NCBI GenBank assembly: GCA_025716815.1
Contig: JAIXMN010000003.1
Location: forward strand, 2,065,860 to 2,129,859
Direction of reading: 5' to 3'
Source: Dichotomocladium elegans
Lineage: Eukaryota > Mucoromycota > Mucoromycetes > Mucorales > Lichtheimiaceae
DNA length: 64,000 nucleotides
Under the pieces are notes generated by a model, which was given only the letters and a program-made list of their open reading frames with translations, did no database searches and was not told the origin of the DNA. The position numbers were made by a program, and so were the translations under genes. Below are positions 34,601 to 44,200 of the stretch, piece after piece. Positions within the stretch are counted from its first letter, which is position 1. Each line of letters opens with the position of its first letter.

Positions 34601-36449
34601 TGGCTACTGATGCATCCAACTACGGGATTGGCGCCATCCTCTTTCAAATGAACGATGGTGTGAAGCAATATGTATCGTTTATGGCTCGCTCTCTCAGCAA
34701 ATCCGAACGCAACTATTCAACAACCAAACGAGAGCTGCTAGCAGTTGTATATGCGCTACAGAAGTTTCATCAGTATCTATGGGGAAATCCATTCACCCTA
34801 TACACCGATCATAAAGCGCTGACGTACCTACATACCCAGAAGATTGCTAATCCTATGATGATTAACTGGTTAGATACTCTTCTCGATTATTCATTCCAAG
34901 TGATTCATCTACCAGGTATTGAAATGTGCTGCCCGATAACCTTTCTCGCTTGTTCGCCCCTGCCGACCAGCTGGAGGGGGGTGATGTTCCCATTATACGG
35001 TCAGCAAAGAAAAATCTGTCCAACAAACGTGTATTCGTCGTCAAGCCTTTCGAATTTCCACAAGATACGATGTGTCCACCTGAGGCCGAACGTCCAGCAT
35101 TGTTGGAAAAGGCACACTTAATGGGCGGTCATGAAGGAGCAGAGCATATTGTGCGATCGCTGCATGCCGATGGTGTCCACTGGGCAAACTTGTTCCAAGA
35201 TGCGGTAGAGCACGTATGATCATGCATTCAATGTCAACGTTACAACATTGGCAAACGAGGTTTCAATCCCTTGCGACCAATATACGCATACTTACCAGGT
35301 GATCACTGGGCAGTTGACTTGATTAACTTTCATCGCACTTCATGCAAAGGAAACAATTACATTATCGTCTTTGTCGATGTGTGCACACGCTTTTGTATAC
35401 TGCGCGCACTACCAGACAAGGCGGCCGATACCATCATTGAAGTTTTCAAGTCTGTATTCTGCGATTTCGGACTACCCAAGATTATTCAGTCAGATAACGG
35501 AAGCGAATTCAAGAACTTCAAGATGAAGACCTTTGTTGAGAATCTGGGAATTGACCACCGACTTACTACGCCTTATCACCCACACGCTAATGGTGTTGCC
35601 GAACGATGGGTGCAAACCACGCTGAGTGTCATTCGCAAGAAACTACAAGGTGCTGGTAAAGACTGGGATTTCTACGTTCCCAGTACACAGCTGGAAATCA
35701 ACAGCCGCATTTCTGAGAGGTTGGGTTCCTCCCCATTCTCCCTCATGTTCGCGCGACGAATTAACGAGTTGAAAGACTACCGCGACAAGAATGCTGTTGA
35801 AAAACGCGCGTCCACACACGAGGAATTAATGGAGCGTGCCGCGTATATGCACGATGTCGTCTTTCCTGCCTTGAAACGAAAAGTGGAAGAGCATGGAGAT
35901 AAACAGAAGAAAAAATTTGACGAAAAACATCACTTGACAGACTTCCCAGAAAGGAGTCATGTGATGGTCCGTGTACAGAACCGGAAAAGCAAGCTAGCTC
36001 CGATCTTTGAAGGACCTTATACCGTGCTACGCAAAACACAAGGAGGATCATATGTGTTGCAAGACGAAACTGGAGCGTTAATGCCTCGCGACTATTCACC
36101 CTCTGAGATGAAACTGATCAATCAAGACGAAGTTGTCCCTCAAGATGAATTATATGAAGTACAGGCCATCATTGCACACAAAGGAAAGCCAGGAAACCGC
36201 CAATATCGCGTACAATGGAAGGGTTATGGACCTGAAGATGATCAATGGTTGACACCCGACAAATTCACCGATCCTGGATTCATCATCGAATACTGGCATA
36301 GACTGGGACAAGATGAAAAGAATGCTGATGTACCACCCGAAATTGAGTCATCGCACAAAAAGGATAAAGTACCCAGCAAGAAACGATCACGATCTGACTA
36401 TAACAAGACCGACAAGAATTTGAGAAGAAGTCAGAGACGACGATCTTAA
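31615..36449 (+). CDS. gag-pol: Element D gag-pol polyprotein (one frameshift, one stop)
   Basis: Polyprotein of about 1610 aa from ATG 31615. Gag has an Ala/Gln-rich N-terminus and knuckle CIYCKKDWSKGHRC (about 32866-32907). Protease: RLLGLLDTGAEMSVLN (about 33181-33228). RT: FTTLDLKSAFHRF and catalytic VQTFVDDIVVHS. RNase H: FYVATDASNYGIGAILFQ. The frame is lost at about 34923 (one A missing before TGTGCTGCC) and continues in another frame with LPDNLSRLFAP. A TGA at 35217-35219, probably a CGA change, interrupts the integrase zinc-binding region before CIQCQRYN. Integrase core: HWAVDLINF, QSDNGSEFKN, GVAERWVQT. Chromodomain: YRVQWKGYGPEDDQW. A basic tail ends at 36449. Confidence 0.88.
34971..34984 (+). 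promoter_or_regulatory. Internal polypurine tract of element D
   Basis: ctggaggggggtga followed by TGTT. It reproduces the element's own 3' PPT (ctggaggggggtaa then TGTC, 36509-36526), including the family-specific A in GGAGG. Confidence 0.5.
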
Positions 36450-36522
36450 TTTACTCAATATCCCGCAATCGACCATACTCCCTACAATTCCTTCACGATT
36501 GTCCCAATCTGGAGGGGGGTAA

Positions 36523-36977
36523 TGTCGCATAGGTGATTGCAAGAGCACCAATGAAGTGAATATCCATGGCAATGATGTAAAGAACTGGAACAACCGCAAT
36601 ACAGAAGCACGACTCAGCCAAGGGAAACACGATCATACATAGCCACTAGATCCATATCCACAGTCTTTTCTCCTCTATTTTTTCCCACTGGGTTTTTTGA
36701 GGTTTTACCGACGTGAGGATGGTCTGGGATTCAGCTACAGGAACGAACGAAAAGTTTTTCTATGACTTGTCAAGTACCGCACCCCAACAACTCCTCTTAT
36801 GGAAATTTCCAGGACAATTGACCCATGTCAATCGGGCGGAATCTATTTTATCCATAACAATATATAAACAACTATGTAGTGTAGGAGTAAACACACAGAA
36901 GAATTTTTCTTTCTATCAAAAACACCTCCAAGAGTCTCATTGTACTTTGACAGTCTCTACAAACCTTATTTACCACA
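36523..36977 (+). repeat. 3' LTR of element D
   Basis: 455 bp, two visible differences from the 5' LTR (gcacgactc versus gcacaactc; ggattc versus ggatcc). Confidence 0.93.
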
Positions 36978-37564
36978 TTCCCTCCCTGGTCTATTGACCT
37001 GTGTTAGTGTCTCAATGCGATCAAGTAATCTTTCCTGTGAGAGGGACTGGTTTTCCGACTGTTGGGACAGAGTGTGGATTGCTGTCTGTAACTGGTTCGT
37101 CAATGTTGGCGACACTCGTGTTGGCTGCGGACTCTGGGCTTGAGCAAGCATCTGTAGACTGTCAATTCGGTTGTTTAAAGCGTCGATCTGTGCTCTGTAT
37201 TTTGCAGTGCGTTCTTCGAGAATGGCTGCAAAATCGTTACTCCATACTCGGTGCCAATCGTCAATCAGAGCAGTTCGCTGTCGTTCCATCTCGGCAGCAT
37301 GTTGTTGCAGGGCTTCATGCTGTATGCGCTCGAACTGTTGACGAAGTTGTTCTTCGTGCTGACTCTGGATTGTGGCCTCGAGGAGTTCCGCCTGACTGAG
37401 TCTTTGTTCTCCCTGGTAGCCCTGGACACTTGCGGCATAGGCTCCCGGAGCCTGTTGCCCTTGTGGCACGTGAAGGTCCAGTGAGTATGGGTTTGTTCTA
37501 CTCTCTTCCCCCTCTTGGGAACCAGGTTTGACTTGTCATGAGTAGGATAAGGGAGGTTGGACAT
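36978..37564 (-). pseudogene. gag: Element O gag, N-terminal segment
   Basis: Begins at ATG 37564 (MSNLPYPTHDKSNLVPK). The frame shifts in the G-run near 37508-37512 to the one that stays open, with a Gln/Glu-rich, coiled-coil-like stretch (EEQLRQQFERIQHEALQQHA) and NNRIDSLQMLAQAQS, up to the D insertion at ttccc. The start codon is about 30 nt after the 5' LTR and its tRNA-type primer site. Confidence 0.75.
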
Positions 37565-37595
37565 AGAAAACGAAGGGTTTTAGCTTCTCCACCAA

Positions 37596-37817
37596 TGTAA
37601 CAATCTGGGTCTTGGGACTTTCGGAGTATCAGGAAGGATCACGGAACTGTCTTTCTTTATTTAATATAGGATGGATATTTATACTAATCTGATATTACGA
37701 TATTTGTTCGTTGTTGTTGTTATGATGGGTTCTTGTCTTGGGTGGTTGTTTTGTCTCGTGACTATATGTGGAGATGTCTTGTCATGTGATGATATTGTAT
37801 ATTGCTTGGCTGTTACA
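37596..37817 (-). repeat. 5' LTR of element O
   Basis: 222 bp, identical by eye to 10830-11051. The right flank is ggatc (37818-37822). The adjoining minus-strand sequence TTGGTGGAGAAGC is a tRNA-type primer-binding site. Confidence 0.93.
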
Positions 37818-37822
37818 GGATC

Positions 37823-38316
37823 GTCATACAGAGAAAGTGAGTGTGGTACATAATGTCGTCGCCAGAGATGCGGTCTTGATCGTGATCGTTATCCTTGTAG
37901 TACAGGATTTTCAACAAGAAGTTTGCCACAAAATTTAGTTGTTCATATAGACCGTCTAGGTTTTTCGTTTTTTTTTGCTTCAAATTCGAATACAAATTTT
38001 AGTATTTCGTTGCTACCCTTTCGTCAAATTTAAAGGCAATAGCAGCAAGAACATTTCAATCAAGGCTATAGGTGAGTCCTCCTTCTCCTCTTTTTAAACC
38101 ATAATAGTTTTGGGAGGCCAACCATTTATGTTTCATTCTAATTTCAAAGGAAGAAGAGAAACGAAATACTAAAATTTGTATTCGAATTTGAAGCAAAAAA
38201 AACGAAAAACCTAGACGGTCTATACGAACAACTAAATTTTGTGGCAAACTTCTTCTTGAAAATCCTGTATCTTGGTCGTCGGTCAAGAGTGACCCGTCAC
38301 TGTAGCTACTGCTACA
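37823..38316 (-). repeat. 5' LTR of element E, outer part, with MITE copy 2
   Basis: 37823-37902 and 38270-38316 are the outer 127 bp of the E LTR. They join 10640-10829 when element O and the MITE are removed. It ends at 38316 with GCTACA, which is TGTAGC on the minus strand. Confidence 0.85.
37903..38267. mobile_element. MITE copy 2 (365 bp, CAGGATTTTC ends)
   Basis: Same family and length as copy 1, opposite orientation. TA at 37901-37902 and 38268-38269. The solo LTR at 2921-3234 provides the empty site (ccttgtagtatcttgg on the opposite strand), confirming that a single TA was duplicated. Confidence 0.92.
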
Positions 38317-39039
38317 CTTAACAGAAAGGAGCTGATGGACTGCATTGACAAAATGTCTGACACCATCTTTCCGGCCATAGCAGAACGGGCAAAAGCTCTA
38401 TCAGATGTTAAGAAAGGTAAACATGATACCAAATACAGGATCATTAAATATCCTCCTGGTAGCACGGTCATGGTCAAAGTTGAAGTACGCAGTAGAAAAA
38501 TGGATCCTCGATATGAAGGACCATACACTGTCGTCAGGGAAACCAAAGGTGGTTCCTATGTCCTCAGAGACGAACAGGGACTCCTCGCAACCAGAAATTT
38601 TGCACCCTCGCAACTCAAACTTGTATCTCAAGATGAACTGATCAGCATCGAAGAGGTATATGAAAAGAATGGTAAATACTATACAGTCCAAGCGATTGTA
38701 GACCATAAAGAGTTGTCACCCGGAAGGTACCTATATTGGGTTCGATGGGAAGGCTATGGACCAGAAGACGATACATGGGAACCGCATGCGTCCTTCAATA
38801 GTCCAGAGCCAATCGCAAAATACTGGTACAGGATACGGAGCCTAGGCCCACAGGCTCATTCAAAGGTAACAGGTACTACACCAACACCAAAGAAGGTAAA
38901 GGGTACAATACCCACACCAAAAAACATGACTCAACAAGCTCCACAGCGAAAGCGTAGACATTCAGGTAATGACACCACAGAACGCAATGACTATATCCTA
39001 AGACGTAGCAAGCGCAATCAAACGGCACACCTCCATTAA
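38317..39039 (+). pseudogene. pol: Element H integrase C-terminus and chromodomain
   Basis: Open frame entered from the E junction. It includes DTIFPAIAERAKALSDVKKG, the integrase C-terminal barrel (MDPRYEGPYTVVRETKGGSY) and a chromodomain, YWVRWEGYGPEDDTWEPHAS. A long Thr/Pro/Lys tail with repeated PTPK units ends at 39039. The catalytic core is absent, so this is a fragment. Confidence 0.85.
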
Positions 39040-39067
39040 GCGTTATGTTCAACCTGGAAGGGAGTAA

Positions 39068-39437
39068 TGTGGTGAACATTGATCCGTGTTAGAGGACTTA
39101 GCCGGTTTCACATCACTATCGCCGATATCCTGAAACTAAGACAATGATGAATTTAACACATTGATGTTCAGGGACCGATATTTTCATATCCGCTTGCGTG
39201 ACAGGACAATCGCACCTATCAAAGGTACTTCCTCTACCAGGATCTATCACTGGTCTTGAAGAGGACAATGAAAAGAGAATGCTCTCATCCGATACGTCCT
39301 AACAGGATTAAGCACTTACATCGCCGTTCTAATAGAATTATTATAAAAGAGAGTTATTTTATTTTCAGGAATAAACATCAACCTCAAAGATACTTTTATA
39401 GTTGTCTTTTTTCATTCTCTCTAATCCATCCATCTCA
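39068..39437 (+). repeat. 3' LTR of element H
   Basis: TGTGGTGAAC...CCATCTCA, 370 bp. A solo copy lies at 39655-40026. It is followed by g and the start of LTR I; gtgtc would be its target duplication. Confidence 0.85.
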
Positions 39438-39438
39438 G

Positions 39439-40115
39439 TGTCATGACCCAAAATGGGATTGTTCGAGAGCGTTCGCCCCTTACCCTGGGTACCCCTTTCA
39501 CGAATGCATTTATTGTCCTGGTTGCATTAATTTTGGTCGATTGCATTTATTACTCCGTCTACATTTATTAATTCTTCAAGTCATTGCAACGAACCTCAAT
39601 ATATCCCATACGCCTCTCCCATAAGATCTAGTATAAATACCCTCGTATTTGTTATGTGGTGAACATTGATCCGTGTTAGAGAACTTAGCCGGTTTCACAT
39701 CACTATCGCCGATATCCTGAAACTAAGACAATGATGAATTTAACACATTGATGTTCAGGGACCGATATTTTCATATCCGCTTGCGTGACAGGACAATCGC
39801 ACCTATCAAAGGTACTTCCTCTACCCGGGATCCATCACTGGTCTTGAAGAGGACAATGAAAAGAGAATGCTCTCATCCGATACGTCCTAACAGGATTAAG
39901 CACTTACATCGCCGTTCTAATAGAATTATTATAAAAGAGAGTTATTTTATTTTCAGGAATAAACATCAACCTCAAAGATACTTTTATAGTTGTCTTTTTT
40001 CATTTCTCTCTAATCCATCCATCTCATGTTATAATAAAATATCATCAGATTATCCTTCGTCATATATCATCCCTGGTCATCAGTTCTCTGTCTATCCGGT
40101 CTATCGATTCATACC
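39439..40115 (+). repeat. LTR I, 5' fragment, interrupted by a solo LTR H and cut by element J
   Basis: TGTCATGACCC onward matches the complement of 57743 down to about 57449. The parts are 39439-39654 and 40032-40115. It stops at atacc, where the J LTR begins. The remaining ~330 bp of the LTR are not found on the far side of J. Confidence 0.8.
39655..40026 (+). mobile_element. Solo LTR, family H (372 bp)
   Basis: TGTGGTGAAC...CCATCTCA with duplication tgtta (39650-39654, 40027-40031), inserted in LTR I. Nearly identical to 39068-39437. Confidence 0.92.
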
Positions 40116-40264
40116 TGTTTTATCACGAGCGGAAGTAAGTGAGACTGGATAAAGGTGCTCTTTATTGTACCATGAGCTGCCTCGCTATAACAAATTGGTA
40201 AGCGGTGTTTCACGAGCTACTAAGAAGGTCATGTGATCTCCGCTCTAGAGTGATAACTACAACA
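40116..40264 (-). repeat. 3' LTR of element J
   Basis: 149 bp, identical by eye to 56102-56250. Confidence 0.92.
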
Positions 40265-40400
40265 TTACCCCCCACCAGGTTGAAGTCAACCGTCTAATGC
40301 CAATGAATCCAAGCATATGCAAGTGAATGAATAAAAGACCAATTCCTAGAAACATCTGCAAAACCCTAAAAAACCCAGTGGGAAAAAACGGGAAAGACGT

Positions 40401-40730
40401 TTACCTGCGCGAACGCTTAGAGCGCCTAGGGCCGACCGTTTTGGTTGGCTTCCTCTTGTTTCTCCTTGTGTATGGAGCACAGGTGTCCTCAGTTACATTT
40501 TGACATGTACTACTAGACTCTAATCTGCCATTCATATTGATAGCAGCTTGCCTGCGTTTCCAGTATTTGTCTATAATACTGAGGTCGTTAAAGTTGGTGG
40601 CAGGTTCCCATGTGTCATCCTTTGCGGAATAGCCTTTCCAGCGGCAAAGGTATTCATATTTTCCACGTGTGCCTCGATGGTTGATGGTTGCTTCAATCTC
40701 ATAGAACTGATCATCCGATACAAGAGTATC
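40401..40730 (-). pseudogene. pol: Element J pol, chromodomain and C-terminus
   Basis: Continues the J integrase after element F across the gtatc duplication: DTLVSDDQFYEIEATINH, then chromodomain YLCRWKGYSAKDDTWEPATN and a basic tail (RRSKRSRR) to the stop at 40401. The 3' flank carries the block with CCCACTGGG (complement at about 40373-40381) before the PPT. Confidence 0.85.
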
Positions 40731-41113
40731 TGTGGAATCAAGGGGTTTTAAGAATAAAAAGAGACAGAATATGATTCTGTGAGACTCGCAAAAGGATTGT
40801 TTTTTATTAAGTGCCAATAATGGGCCTATTTATAAGAAGTGCTTATCAAAACGGTCACTCTGGAAGCTGGGTGTGGATAATCATCTAGGCGGTCTCCCGG
40901 GACGGTGGACCAGTTAAAAGGTTGATAAAGAAGTTCATCATTTACCCTTGTGATTATAACTGCGTCCTGAGACAGGTCCGGGATATAAATTATGAATCCG
41001 GATAGCGCGAGAGTAATTATAATAACGGCGCTCGAAGAGTGAAACAAAGTGTTGATGTCCCGTCTAATCCAGGGACACTGCTGTTAGGTAAGAAAATAGT
41101 CGTGGATACGACA
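40731..41113 (-). repeat. 3' LTR of element F
   Basis: 383 bp; plus strand TGTGGAATCA...GGATACGACA. Identical by eye to 46106-46488. Confidence 0.93.
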
Positions 41114-41247
41114 TTACCCCCCACCAGGTTGGATCAACCGTTGATAAGTTATCAGAGCACTAAATAATGAGTGATGGCGTTGTCTGGAAAAAACCCTTAA
41201 AGAAGTAAAAACCCTGTGGGAGAAAAAGTGAAGGGAAAAAGACGTGC

Positions 41248-44200
41248 CTAAGTGCGTCTGCGTTTTGCCTGTCGATCAGAGCGACGTGTAGGCAGTGTAT
41301 TGCGTTTATCTGGCTCTGTCATTGACGCTGTAGCCAAATGTTGCGCAGTTGCTTGATGACTTGTGCGTGGTGTCGGATTGCGGCGATTCCAGTATTCGTT
41401 GATCAGCTTAAGATCGTTGAAATGCTCGGCTGGCTCCCATGTGTCATCCTTTGGCTCATAGCCTTTCCATCGGACATGGTAGAGGTAGTTGCCAGGTGAG
41501 CCCTTGTGATCCACTATTGCCTGAGTCTCGTAAAAGTCATCGCCCGAAGCAATGCTGTCTTGTGAGATCAGCTTAATGTGGGAAGGTGGAATGTCGCGTG
41601 AAAGCAAGGAACCCGTTTCATCAGTCAAAGTGTAGGGTCCACCATGTCTGCGACGAGCATGCACTGTAAATGGACCTTCGTAACGAGGATCGGTCTTTTT
41701 CTTCCTGTTGACATTTAGGATCATGACCTTGCTACCAACAGGGAATTCGCTTAAGATGCGATGTTTGCTGTTGAATTTCCCTTGCTGGGCCTCGTGAAGA
41801 GCTTTGACACGTTCAGAGATAGCTGGAATGACGACCTCGTTCATGTAATGTTCACGGGTGTCTGCAGCTCGTGTCGCATCGTTGATATCGGCGACTTCGA
41901 CGCTTGAGTAGTCCTGCCAGAGATTAGGCTGTCGAGCGAACATGAGAGAGAAAGGACGAGAGTCGTGCAGCGATGTGTGTTTGCTGTTGATAGCTAATTG
42001 TGCACTGGGAAGATACATATCCCAATCCTCTGTTTTTCCTTCTAACCTCTTGATGACTGTTGCTTTAGCCGTTTATACCCAACGCTCAGCCAAACCATTG
42101 GCACGCGGATTATAGGGTGTGACAAGACGATGGTCAATTCCAGAATGTTCCACCACAAGACGTACTAATTCGTTTACAAACTCTGTACCGTTGTCTGACT
42201 GTAAGATCTTCGGAAAACCATAGTCACAAAAGACGTGGATGAGTTGTTTAGCGATTGAAAGAGCCGATTTGTCAGGTATAGCTCGAAGAATGCAGAATCT
42301 CGAGAAGACGTCTACCATGACCAAAACATAATTATTGCCAGATGGAGAAGTGGCGTTAAACTCGCACAGATCAATAGCCCAGTGATCACCTGGCTTGTCT
42401 GCGGTAATGTTGCGTAAAGGGTGGTAACCGTGTTTGCCGATGTTGTAGCGTTGGCACGCTTGACACTTGGCAACGGTATTGAGAGCATCTCTCTTCAAGT
42501 TAGTCCAATGTATACCTTCTTTGTGCAACTCAGTCACAATTGTATCAGCACCAAAATGACCATTGAGATGAGCCTTTTCTAGTAATATGGGACGTTCTTC
42601 CTCAGGAGGCGTCATGAAGTCCAAAGGCGTAGCAGAAGCAGAACGCTGAAGAAGCGGTTCAGCATTGCTTGTAGGGCGTACAGGTTTTAAACTGCCCAAA
42701 GTAGGGGTGTGACCAATGGTTTCGGAGATATTACCCCCCACCAGCTTCTTCGGAGAGAAGAGGCAACTAAGAGTATCCGGAAGAATGTTGGTGATGCCAG
42801 GAATATGAACAACCTGAAAGTTGTAATCACACAACGTGTCGAACCAGTTCACCATCATCGGATTGGCAATTGGTTGAGTGTGCAGAAACGTTAGAGCACG
42901 ATGGTCGGTGTAAAGAGTGAATTTGTTGCCCCACAAAAACGAGTGAAACTTCTTAAGAGCATATACAACAGCGAGAAGCTCACGTTTCGTAGTGGAATAA
43001 GAACGTTCAGCTTTGTTCAGAGCACGCGCCATAAAACCAATATAACGGTACTGATTGTTCTGGATTTGATAAAGACAGCAACCTATGCCAGTGTCAGAAG
43101 CATCTGTGGCAACATGGTAGGGCAATGTCTCATCCGGATAGCTCAACACAGGAGCAGCATGGAGAGCAGCCTTGATAGCATTAAATGCATGAAGATGGTG
43201 TTGTGTCCATAATCCTGAAAGCTGTTTAGCGTTGCGTAGACGGTCCAAAGGAGAAGTGAGGACGGCAACGTTCGGAATGTGATCGCGGAAGTAATTGACG
43301 AGGCCCAAAAATTTCTGGATGTCATGGCCTGTCGTGGGCACAGGGATCTGGTCCACATTGCAAATTTTCCGAGGGTCCAAATTGACACCCCTGGCACTTA
43401 CACAAAAGCCCAATAAATAAACGGCGGATTGTGCCAAATGCGATTTTTCCGGATTGAGAACCAAGTTAACCTCTGAGAGACGTCTGATAGCCTCCTGCAC
43501 GTGCAACACGTGGTCAGATAAATTGTTCGAAAAGATAATAATGTCATCGATGTAAGTGACTGCGTTGGGCATGTTGTCGAAAACAATGTGCATTACACGT
43601 TGAAATTGGCTCGAAAGAAACTTGAGACCAAAAGGTGCGCCAACAAAACAGTACTGTCGATCCTTGAATGTGAAGGTGGTTTTGTGCTGATGCTCCTCAT
43701 GAATCTTGAAGCGATGAAATGCGCTCTTCAAATCCAGAGTTGTGAACACCGTAGCACCCTTCATTCGTTGGAAAATCGATCGAATGAGTGGAACAGGATA
43801 ACTGCTATCAGGAAGCAAGTTATTGATCAAGCGTGGATCCAGGCAGGGACGAAATGCAGTCGGGTTTCCCTGGGAATCCTTCTTAGGAGCGAAAGTCATG
43901 GGGCTATTCCAACCAGAACCAGCTGGAGCAGGACGAATGATCCCATCAGCAAGCCAATTATCAATGTGTTCCTGCAGAAGAGGAATCAGCTTGTCAGCTA
44001 ATGGATATTGTCGGCGGCTCACGACTTTGCCAGCAGGAGTATGCAAATAAACAACAGATTCCGGAATAGTACAAAACGAAGACGGCGGAATGGATGCGTT
44101 TTCCTGAAGAAATGGTTCAATGTCAGCCAAGAAGCGAGAATGCTCCTCAGGTGTGCCAGCCGGAGAATCATTTGGCGTAGGCAAATCAATGTCCTCAGAA

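Larger units (their letters stand above)
31151..36977 (+). mobile_element. Ty3/Gypsy chromovirus D
   Basis: Plus-strand element in the gag of O; duplication ttccc (31146-31150, 36978-36982). LTRs are 455 bp (31151-31605, 36523-36977) with two visible differences. The PPT ctggaggggggtaa (36509-36522) abuts the 3' LTR. One gag-pol ORF with two lesions. The leader is only 9 nt long (31606-31614); TACAATGA (31611-31618) is complementary to TCATTGTA in the LTR (31565-31572) and overlaps the gag ATG. Confidence 0.93.
10830..37817 (-). mobile_element. Ty3/Gypsy element O with five nested insertions
   Basis: Minus-strand retrotransposon with identical 222-bp LTRs (37596-37817 and 10830-11051; TGTAACAATC...GGCTGTTACA) and target duplication ggatc (10825-10829, 37818-37822). 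It landed in the E LTR. A tRNA-type primer site (TTGGTGGAGAAGC, minus strand from 37595) follows the 5' LTR, and a purine tract AGAGGGGGAATAG precedes the 3' LTR. Direct insertions are A (12984-28159), a MITE (29949-30313), a solo LTR B (30658-30960) and D (31151-36977). Removing them and one copy of each duplication leaves about 5.3 kb. The frame is restored at all four junctions. It lacks a chromodomain. Confidence 0.93.
38317..39437 (+). mobile_element. Ty3/Gypsy chromovirus H, 3' end only
   Basis: Plus-strand remnant: integrase C-terminus and chromodomain, PPT ctggaagggagtaa (39054-39067), and a 370-bp 3' LTR (39068-39437). Everything upstream is missing from the left side of element E, so a deletion removed the 5' part of H along with the 3' part of E. 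Confidence 0.85.

Noticed and set aside
40740..41047. ORFs inside LTR F (also at 46116-46422)
   Set aside because: They lie in LTR sequence and repeat only because the LTRs are identical.
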